Part shown: piece after piece, positions 1 through 7,701 of the stretch
Layout of the letters: each line of letters starts with the position of its first letter
How positions within the stretch are numbered: position 1 is the first letter of the stretch
NCBI GenBank assembly: GCA_964392305.1
Contig: CAYMPV010000018.1
Location: 1-64,000, forward strand
Direction: 5' to 3'
Length of the DNA stretch: 64,000 nt
Origin: JACKIC01 sp964392305
GTDB lineage: Bacteria; Planctomycetota; UBA1135; UBA2386
Position numbers and translations under genes: made by a program
Notes under the pieces: generated by a model
Database searches by the model: none
Seen by the model: the letters and a program-made list of their open reading frames with translations, nothing else
Told to the model about the DNA's origin: nothing

Positions 1-264
1 GATCGCGTTCATCAGCGTCGACTTGCCGCTCTTGAGCGGGCCGAAGATCAGCACGTAGGCGTGCTGCTCCACGACCTTGTCACAGAGCGCACCCAGGTGG
101 TGCTGCAGATCGGCGAGCTGGCCGCGCAGCGCCTTGCCGATCGGCGTGGGGCTGCCGGAGTTCGCGGCCGTGTCCAGCGCGGTGAGGGCGCTGGTGAGGT
201 CACCCAGGACCGGGCGGAGGGTGGCGTCGAACGTCTGGCAGTAGCTGCCGAGTTGGGTGCGCAT
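1..264 (-). CDS. Dynamin-like P-loop GTPase, N-terminal part (runs off the left edge)
   Basis: This is the first 88 codons of a protein whose remainder lies outside the window. Residues 75-82 read GPLKSGKS and are followed by TLMNAI. That is a GxxxxGKS Walker A (G1) loop of the form seen in dynamin-like and other membrane-remodelling or ribosome-associated GTPases. A mostly helical stretch of about 70 residues precedes the P-loop, as in bacterial dynamin-like proteins. The ATG at 262-264 is the only ATG in this frame near the P-loop; no strong ribosome binding site is visible. The gene lies downstream of the carbonic-anhydrase-like gene on the same strand, behind a perfect hairpin at 403-423. 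The GTPase fold is well supported, but the dynamin assignment is inferred from the first 88 residues only. Confidence 0.7.
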   Translation of the reverse strand, partial: MRTQLGSYCQTFDATLRPVLGDLTSALTALDTAANSGSPTPIGKALRGQLADLQHHLGALCDKVVEQHAYVLIFGPLKSGKSTLMNAI

Positions 265-402
265 CAGGGGTCTGGGCGAGCTGAGCGCCGGAGCGAGCGG
301 CGCGGCGAGAGAACGGTCGGCCTTTCGCGAAGGCTTTGACGGGCGCACGATTGGAGCAAGTCAGGCGCGCGGCTGCAGTCCCGCGTCGAGGAATTGCTTG
401 TT

Positions 403-423
403 GGAGAACCGGGACGGTTCTCC
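403..423 (-). terminator. Perfect 9-bp hairpin, probable terminator
   Basis: GGAGAACCG, a 3-base loop and CGGTTCTCC form a perfect stem 17 bases past the stop of the carbonic-anhydrase-like gene and ahead of the GTPase gene. No T-tract follows on the minus strand, so it may be a weak terminator, a processing site or a 3' stabiliser. Confidence 0.45.
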
Positions 424-440
424 ACAGGTTCTCCACGCGA

Positions 441-1232
441 TCACTTCACCGGCTGCAGCGGCATCGCGTCGACGCGCTGGCCGAGCCACAGGATCTCGCC
501 CCGGGCATCGACGCGCCCCGGCACGACCCGCAGTTCGTCGCGGGCGGTCTTCTGCATCAACAGTTCGCTGGCACCGAGCAGCGCGTCGCGCTGCCCCAGC
601 AAGAACGCCTTGGTCACAGCCTGGTCGAGCCGGGCGTTGCGCCGCAGCGCCGTGAGACGCCGGTGGAGGAACTGCTGAGCTGCGGTCGTCGGGCGCAGCG
701 AACGGGTGGTGCAGTCGTCGTGGCCCAGCACGATCACCAGCGACAGGCGATCGGTGGTCGCCAACTGCTCGAGCAGCGCCACGGTCTCGTTGTTGACGAA
801 CGGTCCGGGGCAGCTGATGCAGAGCACGTCGCGTCGCGCCAGGCCGAACAACGCCGGCGCGTCGAGGTCGGCGTCGGCGCAGGTGATCACCGCGGCGACG
901 TAGCGGCCGGCGCCCGCGGGTCGATCCCGCGGCGGCGGTGGTGGTTCGCCCTTGGCGAGCGCGTCGAGGCGGGCGTCGAGACCGTCGCGCAGGTGCTGCA
1001 GCGCGTCCGTCGGGCGCAGTTCGGGGTGTGGCAAGTGGGTGGGGGCGTCGCTCGCGCCGCGCTTTTGCGCCGCGCGATTGGTGCCCGCGGGCGTTGGTTC
1101 GTGACCGGCAGGCGCCGTCGCTGCAGGAGCCTTGGGCGCTTCGGGCGCCGGGGTTTGCGCTGCGGCGCCGGCGCCCGCCAGGGCCACCACGAGCCACCCG
1201 TACGCACTGGTTCGCATGCTGCCCGATCCCAT
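441..1232 (-). CDS. Secreted beta-carbonic-anhydrase-like protein with an altered active site
   Basis: The 263-residue protein starts at the ATG at 1232, which has GGAG seven bases upstream. A signal peptide (SAYGWLVVALAGAGAAAQ) and a Pro/Ala-rich linker precede a domain with the beta-carbonic-anhydrase layout. Cys118 lies in ITCADAD, and His171 and Cys174 in VLGHDDC, which supplies the three zinc ligands. Beta-class enzymes normally have CxDxR at the first ligand. Here Asp120 is kept but the Arg position is Asp122, so the Asp-Arg dyad that gates the zinc is lost. The protein may bind zinc without being a normal anhydrase, or use a different dyad. It is divergent from korAB, whose reaction consumes or releases CO2; a functional link is only inferred. 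Confidence 0.75.
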   Translation of the reverse strand: MGSGSMRTSAYGWLVVALAGAGAAAQTPAPEAPKAPAATAPAGHEPTPAGTNRAAQKRGASDAPTHLPHPELRPTDALQHLRDGLDARLDALAKGEPPPPPRDRPAGAGRYVAAVITCADADLDAPALFGLARRDVLCISCPGPFVNNETVALLEQLATTDRLSLVIVLGHDDCTTRSLRPTTAAQQFLHRRLTALRRNARLDQAVTKAFLLGQRDALLGASELLMQKTARDELRVVPGRVDARGEILWLGQRVDAMPLQPVK

Positions 1233-1314
1233 GCGCACTCCTTCGGCAGCGCCTCGGGCGCGACTTGATCGATCCGTGCCATCGCGGTCGTGGCGGAGGC
1301 GCGGGGCGCCTCGC

Positions 1315-1320
1315 TATAGT
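1315..1320 (+). promoter_or_regulatory. Candidate -10 hexamer TATAGT for korAB
   Basis: TATAGT is an AT-rich island in otherwise GC-rich sequence, 17 bases before the korA ATG, directly after a GAGGCG/CGCCTC inverted repeat. A start about 7 bases downstream would leave almost no leader, which fits the lack of a ribosome binding site before korA. No convincing -35 element is visible. Confidence 0.3.
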
Positions 1321-1336
1321 GCCCAGCCCAATCTCG

Positions 1337-3226
1337 ATGGACCAAGCCTCCTCCTCCGCGACGGCCCACAAGGGCATCCAGGAACTCGATCAGGTCGTGA
1401 TCCGATTCGCCGGTGACTCCGGCGACGGCATGCAGCTGACCGGCGACCAGTTCACGCGCACCACGGCGCTGATGGGCAACGACATTGCGACGTTCCCGGA
1501 CTTCCCCGCGGAGATCCGCGCGCCTGCCGGCACCCTGCCCGGCGTGTCGGCGTTCCAGCTGCGCTTCTCGAGCTTCGACATCCACACTCCGGGCGATGCG
1601 CCCGACGTGTTGGTGGCGATGAACCCGGCCGCGCTCAAGGTGCACATCAAGGAGCTGAAGAAGAGCGGCATCCTGCTGCTCAACACGGGTTCGTTCGGCG
1701 CACTCGATCTCAAGAAGGCCAAGTACGAGGCCGACCCGCGCAGCGACGGTTCGCTCGACGGCTGGCGCGTGATCGAGGTCGATCTCGAACAGCGCACCAA
1801 GGAGGCTCTGGCCAACTCGCCGCTCGACGCGCGCGCCAAGGGCCGCTGCAAGAACATGTATGCGCTCGGCATCCTCTACTGGATGTTCCATCGCGACATG
1901 GAGCCGACGATGAAGGCGATCGCGAAGAAGTTCGCGAAGAAGCCCGACATCGTCGACGCCAACCTCACGGCGATGAAGGCGGGGCACGCCTACGCCGAGA
2001 CCACCGAGATCTTCCAGACCGCCTACAAGGTGGCGCCGGCGCCGATGCGCGCGGGCACCTACCGCAACATCATGGGCAACCAGGCCCTGTGCCTGGGGCT
2101 GGTCGCGGCGAGCAAGAAGGCCGGGCTGCAGATCTTCCTGGGCAGCTATCCGATCACACCGGCCTCGGACATCTTGCACCAGCTCAGTGGTTACAAGCAC
2201 CACGGCGTGATCACGTTCCAGGCCGAGGACGAGATCGCGGCGGTGGCTTCGGCGATCGGCGCCAGCTACGCGGGGTGTCTTGGTGTGACCTCGACCTCCG
2301 GACCGGGCCTGGCGCTCAAGGCCGAAGCGCTCGGCCTGGCGGTGATGGCCGAGCTGCCGCTGGTGGTGCTCAACGTGCAGCGCGCCGGTCCGAGCACGGG
2401 CATGCCGACCAAGACCCAGCAGGCCGACCTGCTGCAGGCGATGTACGGCCGCAACGGCGAGTCGCCGCTGGTCGTACTGGCCGCGAGCACGCCGTCCGAC
2501 GCGTTCGAGACCGCGTTCGAAGCGGTGCGCATCGCGGTCACGCACATGGTGCCGGTGGTGGTGTTGTCCGACGGCTACGTCGCCAACGGCAGCGAGCCCT
2601 GGCTGCTGCCCGACGTCGATGCGTTGCCGGCGATCGAGGTGAAGTTCGCACCCGAGGGCAAACCCGACGAGAAGTTCCTGCCGTACCTGCGCAACCCCAA
2701 GACGCTGGCGCGGCCGTGGGCGAAGCCCGGCACCAAGGGGCTGCAGCATCGCATCGGCGGCCTCGAGAAGCAGGACGGCACCGGCAACATCAGCTACGAC
2801 GCCGGCAACCATCAGCACATGATCGACACCCGCGCGGCCAAGGTCGCCAGGGTCGCCGACGACCTGCCGCCGTTGCAACCGCTGGGGGCGGCGACCGGTG
2901 ACCTGTTGGTGATCGGCTGGGGCAGCACGCGCGGCGCGATCACCGCCGCGACGTTGCGCCTGCAGAAGGCCGGGCACGCGATCAGCTGTGTGTTCCTGCG
3001 TCACCTCAATCCGCTGCCCAACGATCTGCTGGCGCTGATGCGCGGCTTTCGCAAGGTCGCGCTGCCCGAGCTGAACTGCGGGCAGCTGGCGATGATGTTG
3101 CGCGCCAGGTATCTGATCGACGTGCAGAGCGTCAGCCAGGTGAACGGCCAGCCGTTCAAGAGCCAGGAACTCGAGGACCGCCTGTTGGCTGTCCTGCAGG
3201 ACACGAAAGGGGAGGTTGTGCAATGA
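1337..3226 (+). CDS. korA: 2-oxoacid:ferredoxin oxidoreductase, alpha subunit (gamma-alpha fusion)
   Basis: The 629-residue subunit belongs to the KorA/PorA family, in which the gamma domain is fused ahead of the alpha domain. The gamma domain opens with VIRFAGDSGDGMQLTGDQ. The alpha (pyrimidine-binding) domain has GSYPITPASDILHQL followed by FQAEDEIAAVASAIGAS and TSTSGPGLALKAE. Together with KorB it should catalyse reversible, CoA-dependent oxidative decarboxylation of a 2-oxoacid with electrons passed to ferredoxin; 2-oxoglutarate is the usual substrate for this two-subunit type. No ferredoxin domain is present. The ATG at 1337 gives the family's normal N-terminus; an in-frame GTG at 1319 is possible. 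The stop overlaps the korB start by four bases, indicating an operon with translational coupling. Substrate choice between pyruvate and 2-oxoglutarate cannot be settled here. Confidence 0.92.
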   Translation: MDQASSSATAHKGIQELDQVVIRFAGDSGDGMQLTGDQFTRTTALMGNDIATFPDFPAEIRAPAGTLPGVSAFQLRFSSFDIHTPGDAPDVLVAMNPAALKVHIKELKKSGILLLNTGSFGALDLKKAKYEADPRSDGSLDGWRVIEVDLEQRTKEALANSPLDARAKGRCKNMYALGILYWMFHRDMEPTMKAIAKKFAKKPDIVDANLTAMKAGHAYAETTEIFQTAYKVAPAPMRAGTYRNIMGNQALCLGLVAASKKAGLQIFLGSYPITPASDILHQLSGYKHHGVITFQAEDEIAAVASAIGASYAGCLGVTSTSGPGLALKAEALGLAVMAELPLVVLNVQRAGPSTGMPTKTQQADLLQAMYGRNGESPLVVLAASTPSDAFETAFEAVRIAVTHMVPVVVLSDGYVANGSEPWLLPDVDALPAIEVKFAPEGKPDEKFLPYLRNPKTLARPWAKPGTKGLQHRIGGLEKQDGTGNISYDAGNHQHMIDTRAAKVARVADDLPPLQPLGAATGDLLVIGWGSTRGAITAATLRLQKAGHAISCVFLRHLNPLPNDLLALMRGFRKVALPELNCGQLAMMLRARYLIDVQSVSQVNGQPFKSQELEDRLLAVLQDTKGEVVQ

Positions 3227-4233
3227 CCACTGTCGATCGACCGGTGCTGCAGAAGAAGGACTTCAAGACCGATCAGGACGTGCGCTGGTGCCCCGGCTGC
3301 GGCGACTACGCGATCCTCAACGCCGTGCAAGGGGCGTTCGCGAAGCTCGGCAAGCAGTTGCACGAGACCGTGGTGATCTCGGGCATCGGCTGCAGCTCGC
3401 GCTTTCCGTACTACATGGAGACGTTCGGCTTCCACACGATCCACGGCCGCGCGCCGGCGATCGCGACCGGCGTCAAGGTCAGCAATCCCGAACTCGACGT
3501 CTGGGTGGTCACCGGTGACGGCGATGCCATGTCGATCGGCGGCAACCACTTCATCCACGCGATGCGGCGCAACGTGGGCCTGAAGATCCTGTTGTTCAAC
3601 AACCGCATCTACGGCCTGACCAAGGGCCAGTTCTCGCCGACCAGCGAGGCGGGCAAGATCACCAAGAGTTCACCGCTGGGCTCGGTGGACTATCCGTTCT
3701 CGCCGATCGCGCTGACGCTCGGCGCGGGCGGCACGTTCATCGCGCGCGGCATCGACATCCTCGGGCCGCACCTCGAAGACCTGGTCTGCAGGGCCAGTGA
3801 CCACACCGGCACGGCGCTGATCGAGATCTATCAGAACTGCAACATCTTCAACGACGGCGCCTACAAGAGCTTCACCGACAAGGAAGTGCGCGAGGAGCGC
3901 ATCCTCTATCTGCAGCACGGTCAGCCGCTGCTGTTCGGGCCGGACAAGGACCGGGGCATCGCCTTCGACGCGGGTTTCCGGCCGTACCTGGTCAGCGGCG
4001 CCGACCTCGGCAAGGCCTTCGTCTGGGACGAGACCTCCGATACGCCGGCGCCGGCGATGGCGCTGGCGACGATGAGCGAGACCGAGTTCCCGGTGCCGAT
4101 CGGCGTCTTCCGCCGTCGCGACAAGGCGAACTTCGAGACGCGGGTGCAGGCGCAGGTGGCGAGCGCCAGGGAGAAGAAGCAGGAGTCGCTGCGGGACCTG
4201 CTCTACGCCGGCGAGATCTGGGACGTCAGCTGA
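3223..4233 (+). CDS. korB: 2-oxoacid:ferredoxin oxidoreductase, beta subunit (thiamine diphosphate binding)
   Basis: The 336-residue beta subunit pairs with KorA. Cys23 and Cys26 (WCPGCGDYA), Cys57 (GIGCSSR) and a later Cys in YQNCNIF match the four ligands of the single [4Fe-4S] cluster in this family. The thiamine diphosphate motif begins at GDGDAMSIGGNH (about residues 98-109) and ends at the Asn pair in LLFNNRIYGL. The gene begins inside the korA stop (ATGA overlap), so the two subunits should be made in equal amounts. It ends against a convergent gene, with a threefold 12-bp repeat in the junction. Confidence 0.93.
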   Translation: MTTVDRPVLQKKDFKTDQDVRWCPGCGDYAILNAVQGAFAKLGKQLHETVVISGIGCSSRFPYYMETFGFHTIHGRAPAIATGVKVSNPELDVWVVTGDGDAMSIGGNHFIHAMRRNVGLKILLFNNRIYGLTKGQFSPTSEAGKITKSSPLGSVDYPFSPIALTLGAGGTFIARGIDILGPHLEDLVCRASDHTGTALIEIYQNCNIFNDGAYKSFTDKEVREERILYLQHGQPLLFGPDKDRGIAFDAGFRPYLVSGADLGKAFVWDETSDTPAPAMALATMSETEFPVPIGVFRRRDKANFETRVQAQVASAREKKQESLRDLLYAGEIWDVS

Positions 4234-4261
4234 CGCCGCGGCGCGCGAACGTCACGCGGTT

Positions 4262-4297
4262 GCCGATCAGCGCGCCGATCAGCGCGCCGATCAGCGT
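4262..4297. repeat. Threefold 12-bp tandem repeat between convergent genes
   Basis: GCCGATCAGCGC is repeated three times without a gap; the last copy ends in T. It fills the junction between the korB stop and the convergent secretin-like gene, whose stop codon lies in the third copy. Slippage here could change the C-terminus of that protein. Confidence 0.85.
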
Positions 4298-5025
4298 CGG
4301 CGCAGCACGCGCGGCGGTGAGCGCAGCCCGAGCCTGATCAGCATCGCGTCGATCTCGCGGTGTGCGGACGGCGTCTGTCGGATCAGGAACAAGCCGTTCT
4401 GCACGTTGAGGCTGACGCCGTCGCGCGACCACGAGTCGGGTTGCACGTTGTCGCGCAGCAGTTGCTCGAGACCCGCAGCGGAGAAGCCGCTGACGGTCTC
4501 TTCGGACTCTTCGGGTTCGGGGATCAGCGGTCGATCGTCGTTGGCGATCGGCAGGCGCAGGTCCGGCCCGGGGAAGTTGCGCAGCTTCATCGTCGCCGCA
4601 CGCAGGTCGTAGACACCAAGGCACAGGTACGGCTTGATCTGCTCGGGCGGCACCAGGAACACGACGCCCGAACGGTAGACGAAACGTTGTCCGGTCTGGA
4701 TCTGCACGATCGACAGCACCGACCACAGGCTGGTGGCCTTGCACTGCAGCGAGACGGTCGGTGCAGGTTCGACTTCGGCGCTGCGGCATGAGAACAGCAG
4801 CTTGTCGCCGGTGGCGGCATTGAGCAGGCCGCAGACCTCCTTGGCGGTCGCAGCCTCGCAGCGCGCGGTGACGACCGTGTTGCGCAGCAGCCGCACCGCG
4901 GCGGCGTGGCGCGGCAGGTCGTCGCGGCGCTCGACTGCCAGCACGTCGTCCTGCGCACGCGCCCCAGGCAGCAGGAACAGGAACAGGAACAGGAACGGCA
5001 ATCGGACGGGTGCCATGATCCGCAT
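4291..5025 (-). CDS. Secreted protein with secretin N-domain-like repeats, function unknown
   Basis: The 244-residue protein has a strong signal peptide whose hydrophobic core is an alternating Phe/Leu run encoded by a hexanucleotide repeat. The start at 5025 has AGGTGA a few bases upstream. The mature part contains a region (ATAKEVCGLLNAATG through FLVPPEQIKPY) and a C-terminal unit (GLEQLLRDNVQPDSW, then GLFLIRQTPSAHREIDAML). These resemble the small alpha/beta N-domains found ahead of secretin barrels, with the usual pattern of a strand, 'TP.xHxxI' and a helix. No secretin barrel follows and no other secretion genes are adjacent. Several cysteines are present, consistent with an oxidising compartment. 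The domain call is by pattern only. Confidence 0.6.
   Translation of the reverse strand: MRIMAPVRLPFLFLFLFLLPGARAQDDVLAVERRDDLPRHAAAVRLLRNTVVTARCEAATAKEVCGLLNAATGDKLLFSCRSAEVEPAPTVSLQCKATSLWSVLSIVQIQTGQRFVYRSGVVFLVPPEQIKPYLCLGVYDLRAATMKLRNFPGPDLRLPIANDDRPLIPEPEESEETVSGFSAAGLEQLLRDNVQPDSWSRDGVSLNVQNGLFLIRQTPSAHREIDAMLIRLGLRSPPRVLRRR
4972..4995. repeat. (CAGGAA)4 hexanucleotide repeat in a signal-peptide coding region
   Basis: Four perfect CAGGAA units on the plus strand encode Phe-Leu pairs in the signal-peptide core of the 4291-5025 protein on the minus strand. Gain or loss of units keeps the frame but changes the length of the hydrophobic core. Confidence 0.85.
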
Positions 5026-5152
5026 CGGTTCACCTGCGGGTATCGGGGTCGAGGGAGCTGCGGCCAGTGTGCCGCGCACCGCCCGCCGCTGGGGCCGTTG
5101 GCTCACGATCGGGCAAAACACGTCATCGACGCGGATCGGCACGCCGCAGGGC

Positions 5153-6043
5153 TCACCACTGGTCGGCGAGCCACAGCGCCTTGGCGGCTTCGGCTTCGGG
5201 TTTGCTCGGCCGGCACTCGACGCCGACGTAGCCCCGGTAACCGAGCGTGTGCAGCTCCTTCAGCACGCGGTTGTAGTGGATCTCGCCGGTGCCCGGTTCG
5301 GTGCGTCCCGGGTGATCGGCCACCTGGGCGTAACCCAACTGGTCGAAGCCCTCGCGCAGGTGGCCGCACAGGTCCCCCTCGCTGATGTGGCAGTGGTAGA
5401 GGTCCCAGTTGATCTTGACCATCGGTGAACCGACCGCGCGGCAGATCTTCACTGCGGCCTCACTGCCGTAGAGGCAATGGCCCTTGTGGTCGACGCGGAT
5501 GTTCATCGGCTCGAGGATCAGCATCACCTCGTGCTGCTCGGCGACCTTCGCAGCGCGTTTGAGCGCGACGACGATCTGTTCGTGCATCTGCGCCTGGGTC
5601 ATGCCCTTGACGTCGTTGCCGCCGACCACCGTCATTTGCTTGCAGTCGAGCTTCTTGGCCGCTGCGCACGAGGCCTCGATCTCAGCGACGAACTTGTCGT
5701 GGTTCGCCGCCTGGTTCATGCCCGGCGAGAACCCCCACGCCGTGAACTGCGCGACCGCCATGCCGAGTTCCTTGGTCAGCGCGGCGACCGCGTCGAGGTC
5801 CTTGTTGCGCCACGGCCAGAACTCGATCGCCCCGAACCCCAACGCGTGCGCGGCCCGGATGCGGTCGAGGAACGGCAGGCCGCTCCACCACATCTCGACG
5901 TTGGCCGCGAACGCGGTGCGCGGCGTCGCCGCAGGTCTGGCCGGGATGCCGGCTGGGTCCTGCACCCGACGCTCGGTGAGCAGCGCGGCGGCGGCGATGG
6001 CGGGGGAGGTGGTGAGCAGCGAGCGGCGGGTGAGGTCCGTCAT
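5153..6043 (-). CDS. Tat-exported sugar phosphate isomerase/epimerase family protein (hydroxypyruvate-isomerase-like)
   Basis: The 296-residue TIM-barrel protein is of the xylose-isomerase-like (AP endonuclease 2) family. A twin-arginine signal (TRRSLLTTSPAIAAAALL) follows the ATG at 6043. Strand and ligand motifs along the barrel include FGAIEFWPWRNKD, LILEPMNIRVDHKGH (a metal-binding Glu), VKINWDLYHCHISEG (Asp and His ligands), QVADHPGRTEPGTGEIHY and GYVGVECRPSK (the final Glu). This order matches hydroxypyruvate isomerase (Hyi)-like proteins, which interconvert hydroxypyruvate and tartronate semialdehyde. Exported paralogues are common in planctomycetes and their substrates are mostly unknown, so only the fold and probable isomerase chemistry are claimed. 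Confidence 0.82.
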   Translation of the reverse strand: MTDLTRRSLLTTSPAIAAAALLTERRVQDPAGIPARPAATPRTAFAANVEMWWSGLPFLDRIRAAHALGFGAIEFWPWRNKDLDAVAALTKELGMAVAQFTAWGFSPGMNQAANHDKFVAEIEASCAAAKKLDCKQMTVVGGNDVKGMTQAQMHEQIVVALKRAAKVAEQHEVMLILEPMNIRVDHKGHCLYGSEAAVKICRAVGSPMVKINWDLYHCHISEGDLCGHLREGFDQLGYAQVADHPGRTEPGTGEIHYNRVLKELHTLGYRGYVGVECRPSKPEAEAAKALWLADQW

Positions 6044-6089
6044 GGCAGCAGCGTAGTCGGCGCGCCGCCCGCACGACACCTGCCGCTGC

Positions 6090-6560
6090 CTAACGCAGCA
6101 CGTCCTGCAGTTGGCGCAACGACTCACCCAGGGCGGGTTCGACTTCGCGGTTGTTGAGCAGCTGTTCGATGCGTTTGGTCACGTTCGGTGGAATGCCGAG
6201 GTCGGGATGCCCGACCTTGAGGTTGCCGAACTCCGCGATCAGTTCGTCGATGCCGGGCTTGGCCGCCGTCGCGGTCTTGCGATCGTTGATCGTGCCGAGC
6301 AGGCGACCGAGCTCGCCGATGCGCTGGGTCACCGGTGCCGCCGGGTCCGCGCTGACGGGCGTCGGCACCGGCAGCGGCTTGGCGACTTTCGCCGGATCGG
6401 CCGTGTCGTCGGTGACGTCATCGAGCACGGGCTGGGTCGTCGCGGGATTGGCGTCTGGCGTCGTGGCCTTGGTGGTGGGGGTGGCGGCATCGCTGCAGGC
6501 GACCATTGCCAGCGCGGCCACCAGAAGGCAGGTCGGGCGCATGTGCATGCCGGGCATCAT
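6090..6560 (-). CDS. Putative lipoprotein of unknown function
   Basis: This protein of about 156 residues has an N-terminal hydrophobic segment ending in LAMVACSDA, a lipobox-like site with Cys as the probable lipidated residue. A Thr/Pro/Asp-rich linker follows, then a conserved-looking helical region (VTQRIGELGRLLGTIND through RIEQLLNNREVEPALGES). I do not recognise the family. Several in-frame ATGs (6560, 6557, 6548, 6542) could be the start; none has a clear ribosome binding site. It follows the isomerase-like gene on the same strand with 46 bases between the two frames. Confidence 0.55.
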   Translation of the reverse strand: MMPGMHMRPTCLLVAALAMVACSDAATPTTKATTPDANPATTQPVLDDVTDDTADPAKVAKPLPVPTPVSADPAAPVTQRIGELGRLLGTINDRKTATAAKPGIDELIAEFGNLKVGHPDLGIPPNVTKRIEQLLNNREVEPALGESLRQLQDVLR

Positions 6561-6655
6561 GGCTGCCTGCGATCTGTTGGCAACGGTGCGCCCCGGGGGC
6601 CGACCCTGCGCGCCACGCACGGAAGTGGGGGTCGACGCGGCAAAAGGCGGTGAAA

Positions 6656-6673
6656 TATCACGGTGTCGTGATA
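6656..6673. promoter_or_regulatory. 18-bp perfect palindromic operator before the ArsR-methyltransferase gene
   Basis: TATCACG-GTGT-CGTGATA is a perfect inverted repeat with 7-bp arms, ending five bases before the regulator's ATG. Its size, symmetry and place match winged-helix ArsR operators. The likely ligand is the regulator encoded directly downstream, which would then control itself and ahcY. Confidence 0.7.
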
Positions 6674-6678
6674 CATTG

Positions 6679-7668
6679 ATGAAACTGATGGCGACGATCC
6701 TTGCCAACCTGCCCAGCACGCTCAAGCTGCTCTCGGACCCGGTCCGTTTGCGGCTGTGCGCATTGTTGGCGCGGGCTGAGCTCGCGGTCCAGGAACTCGT
6801 CGACGTGACCGGCTTGCAGCAGAGCCGGGTCAGCAACCACCTGTCGCGGCTCAAACGCGCGGGTCTGGTGCGCGATCGGCGCGAGGGCACGTGGAGCTTC
6901 CACTCGCTGGTCGAGCCGACAGCGGCAGGCCCGCTGACGCCGGCGTTGTTCGCGGCGACGATCGAACCCAGCATCGCGTCGGCCGAGGGCAACAGCGATG
7001 TGTTGGCGCTCGAAGCCGTGCTCGACCGCCGTCGCACCAAGAGCCGCGAGATGCACGACCGCCTGGCCAATCGTTGGCCCGAGGTCGGACAGGACTTCGC
7101 CCTGGGCACGTTGCGCAGCGAGATCCTGGCGTCGGCTTTTCCGTGTGGGCCCAAGGTCGCGGACCTCGGTTGCGGCGCTGGCTTCCTGGCGCTGTGGCTC
7201 GCCGAGCGCGGCGCGACGGTGGTCGCGGTCGACCACAGCGAAGGCATGCTGAACGCCGCCCAGGCCCGCGCCGGAACCGTTCCTGTCAGCTTTCGCCGCG
7301 GTGAACTCGACGATCTGCCGCTCGCCGCGGGCGAAGTCGACGCGGTGTTCGCCAACCTGGTCTGGCACCACCTGCCCGATCACGACCAGGCGGCTCGTGA
7401 GGCCTTTCGCGTGCTCCGGCCCGGCGGTAGGGTGGTCGTCTCCGATCTGTTGCCGCACGACGGTGAGTGGATGCGCGAGTCGATGGGCGACCTGCGTCTG
7501 GGCCTCAAGCCCGAGACGATCGTGGTCGCGTTGGCACGCGCGGGTTTCGTCGACCTGGTCGCCGAGACCGCCCGAGATCGCTACTGCGTTGTCGCGCCTG
7601 GCGACCAGCGCGCCGAGTTCCCCATGTTCGTCGTGCGCGGCAGCAAGCCCGCGTCGGCGACCCCCTGA
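6679..7668 (+). CDS. ArsR-family regulator fused to a SAM-dependent methyltransferase domain (SahR-like)
   Basis: The 329-residue protein has an N-terminal winged helix (about residues 8-85; LKLLSDPVRLRLCALL, then LQQSRVSNHLSRLKRAGLV) and a C-terminal class I methyltransferase fold. The latter has motif I VADLGCGAGFLALWLA, the acidic VVAVDHSEGML and the post-II motif VFANLVWHHL. No metal-binding cysteine pair is seen in the winged helix, so it is unlikely to be a metal sensor. The gene sits 33 bases upstream of ahcY on the same strand, with a perfect palindrome before its start. Known SahR-type ArsR regulators sense S-adenosylhomocysteine and control ahcY and methionine genes. The methyltransferase domain may serve as a SAH/SAM sensor rather than an enzyme; this is inferred. 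Confidence 0.85.
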   Translation: MKLMATILANLPSTLKLLSDPVRLRLCALLARAELAVQELVDVTGLQQSRVSNHLSRLKRAGLVRDRREGTWSFHSLVEPTAAGPLTPALFAATIEPSIASAEGNSDVLALEAVLDRRRTKSREMHDRLANRWPEVGQDFALGTLRSEILASAFPCGPKVADLGCGAGFLALWLAERGATVVAVDHSEGMLNAAQARAGTVPVSFRRGELDDLPLAAGEVDAVFANLVWHHLPDHDQAAREAFRVLRPGGRVVVSDLLPHDGEWMRESMGDLRLGLKPETIVVALARAGFVDLVAETARDRYCVVAPGDQRAEFPMFVVRGSKPASATP

Positions 7669-7701
7669 CCCTTCCCTGTTTCGTTGTCGAGAGAGAATGC
7701 G

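Noticed and set aside
887..3223. A 778-codon open frame on the minus strand opposite korA
   Set aside because: It mirrors the strong GC bias at third codon positions of korA, has low-complexity Arg/His/Gln-rich sequence, and overlaps a gene with clear motifs.
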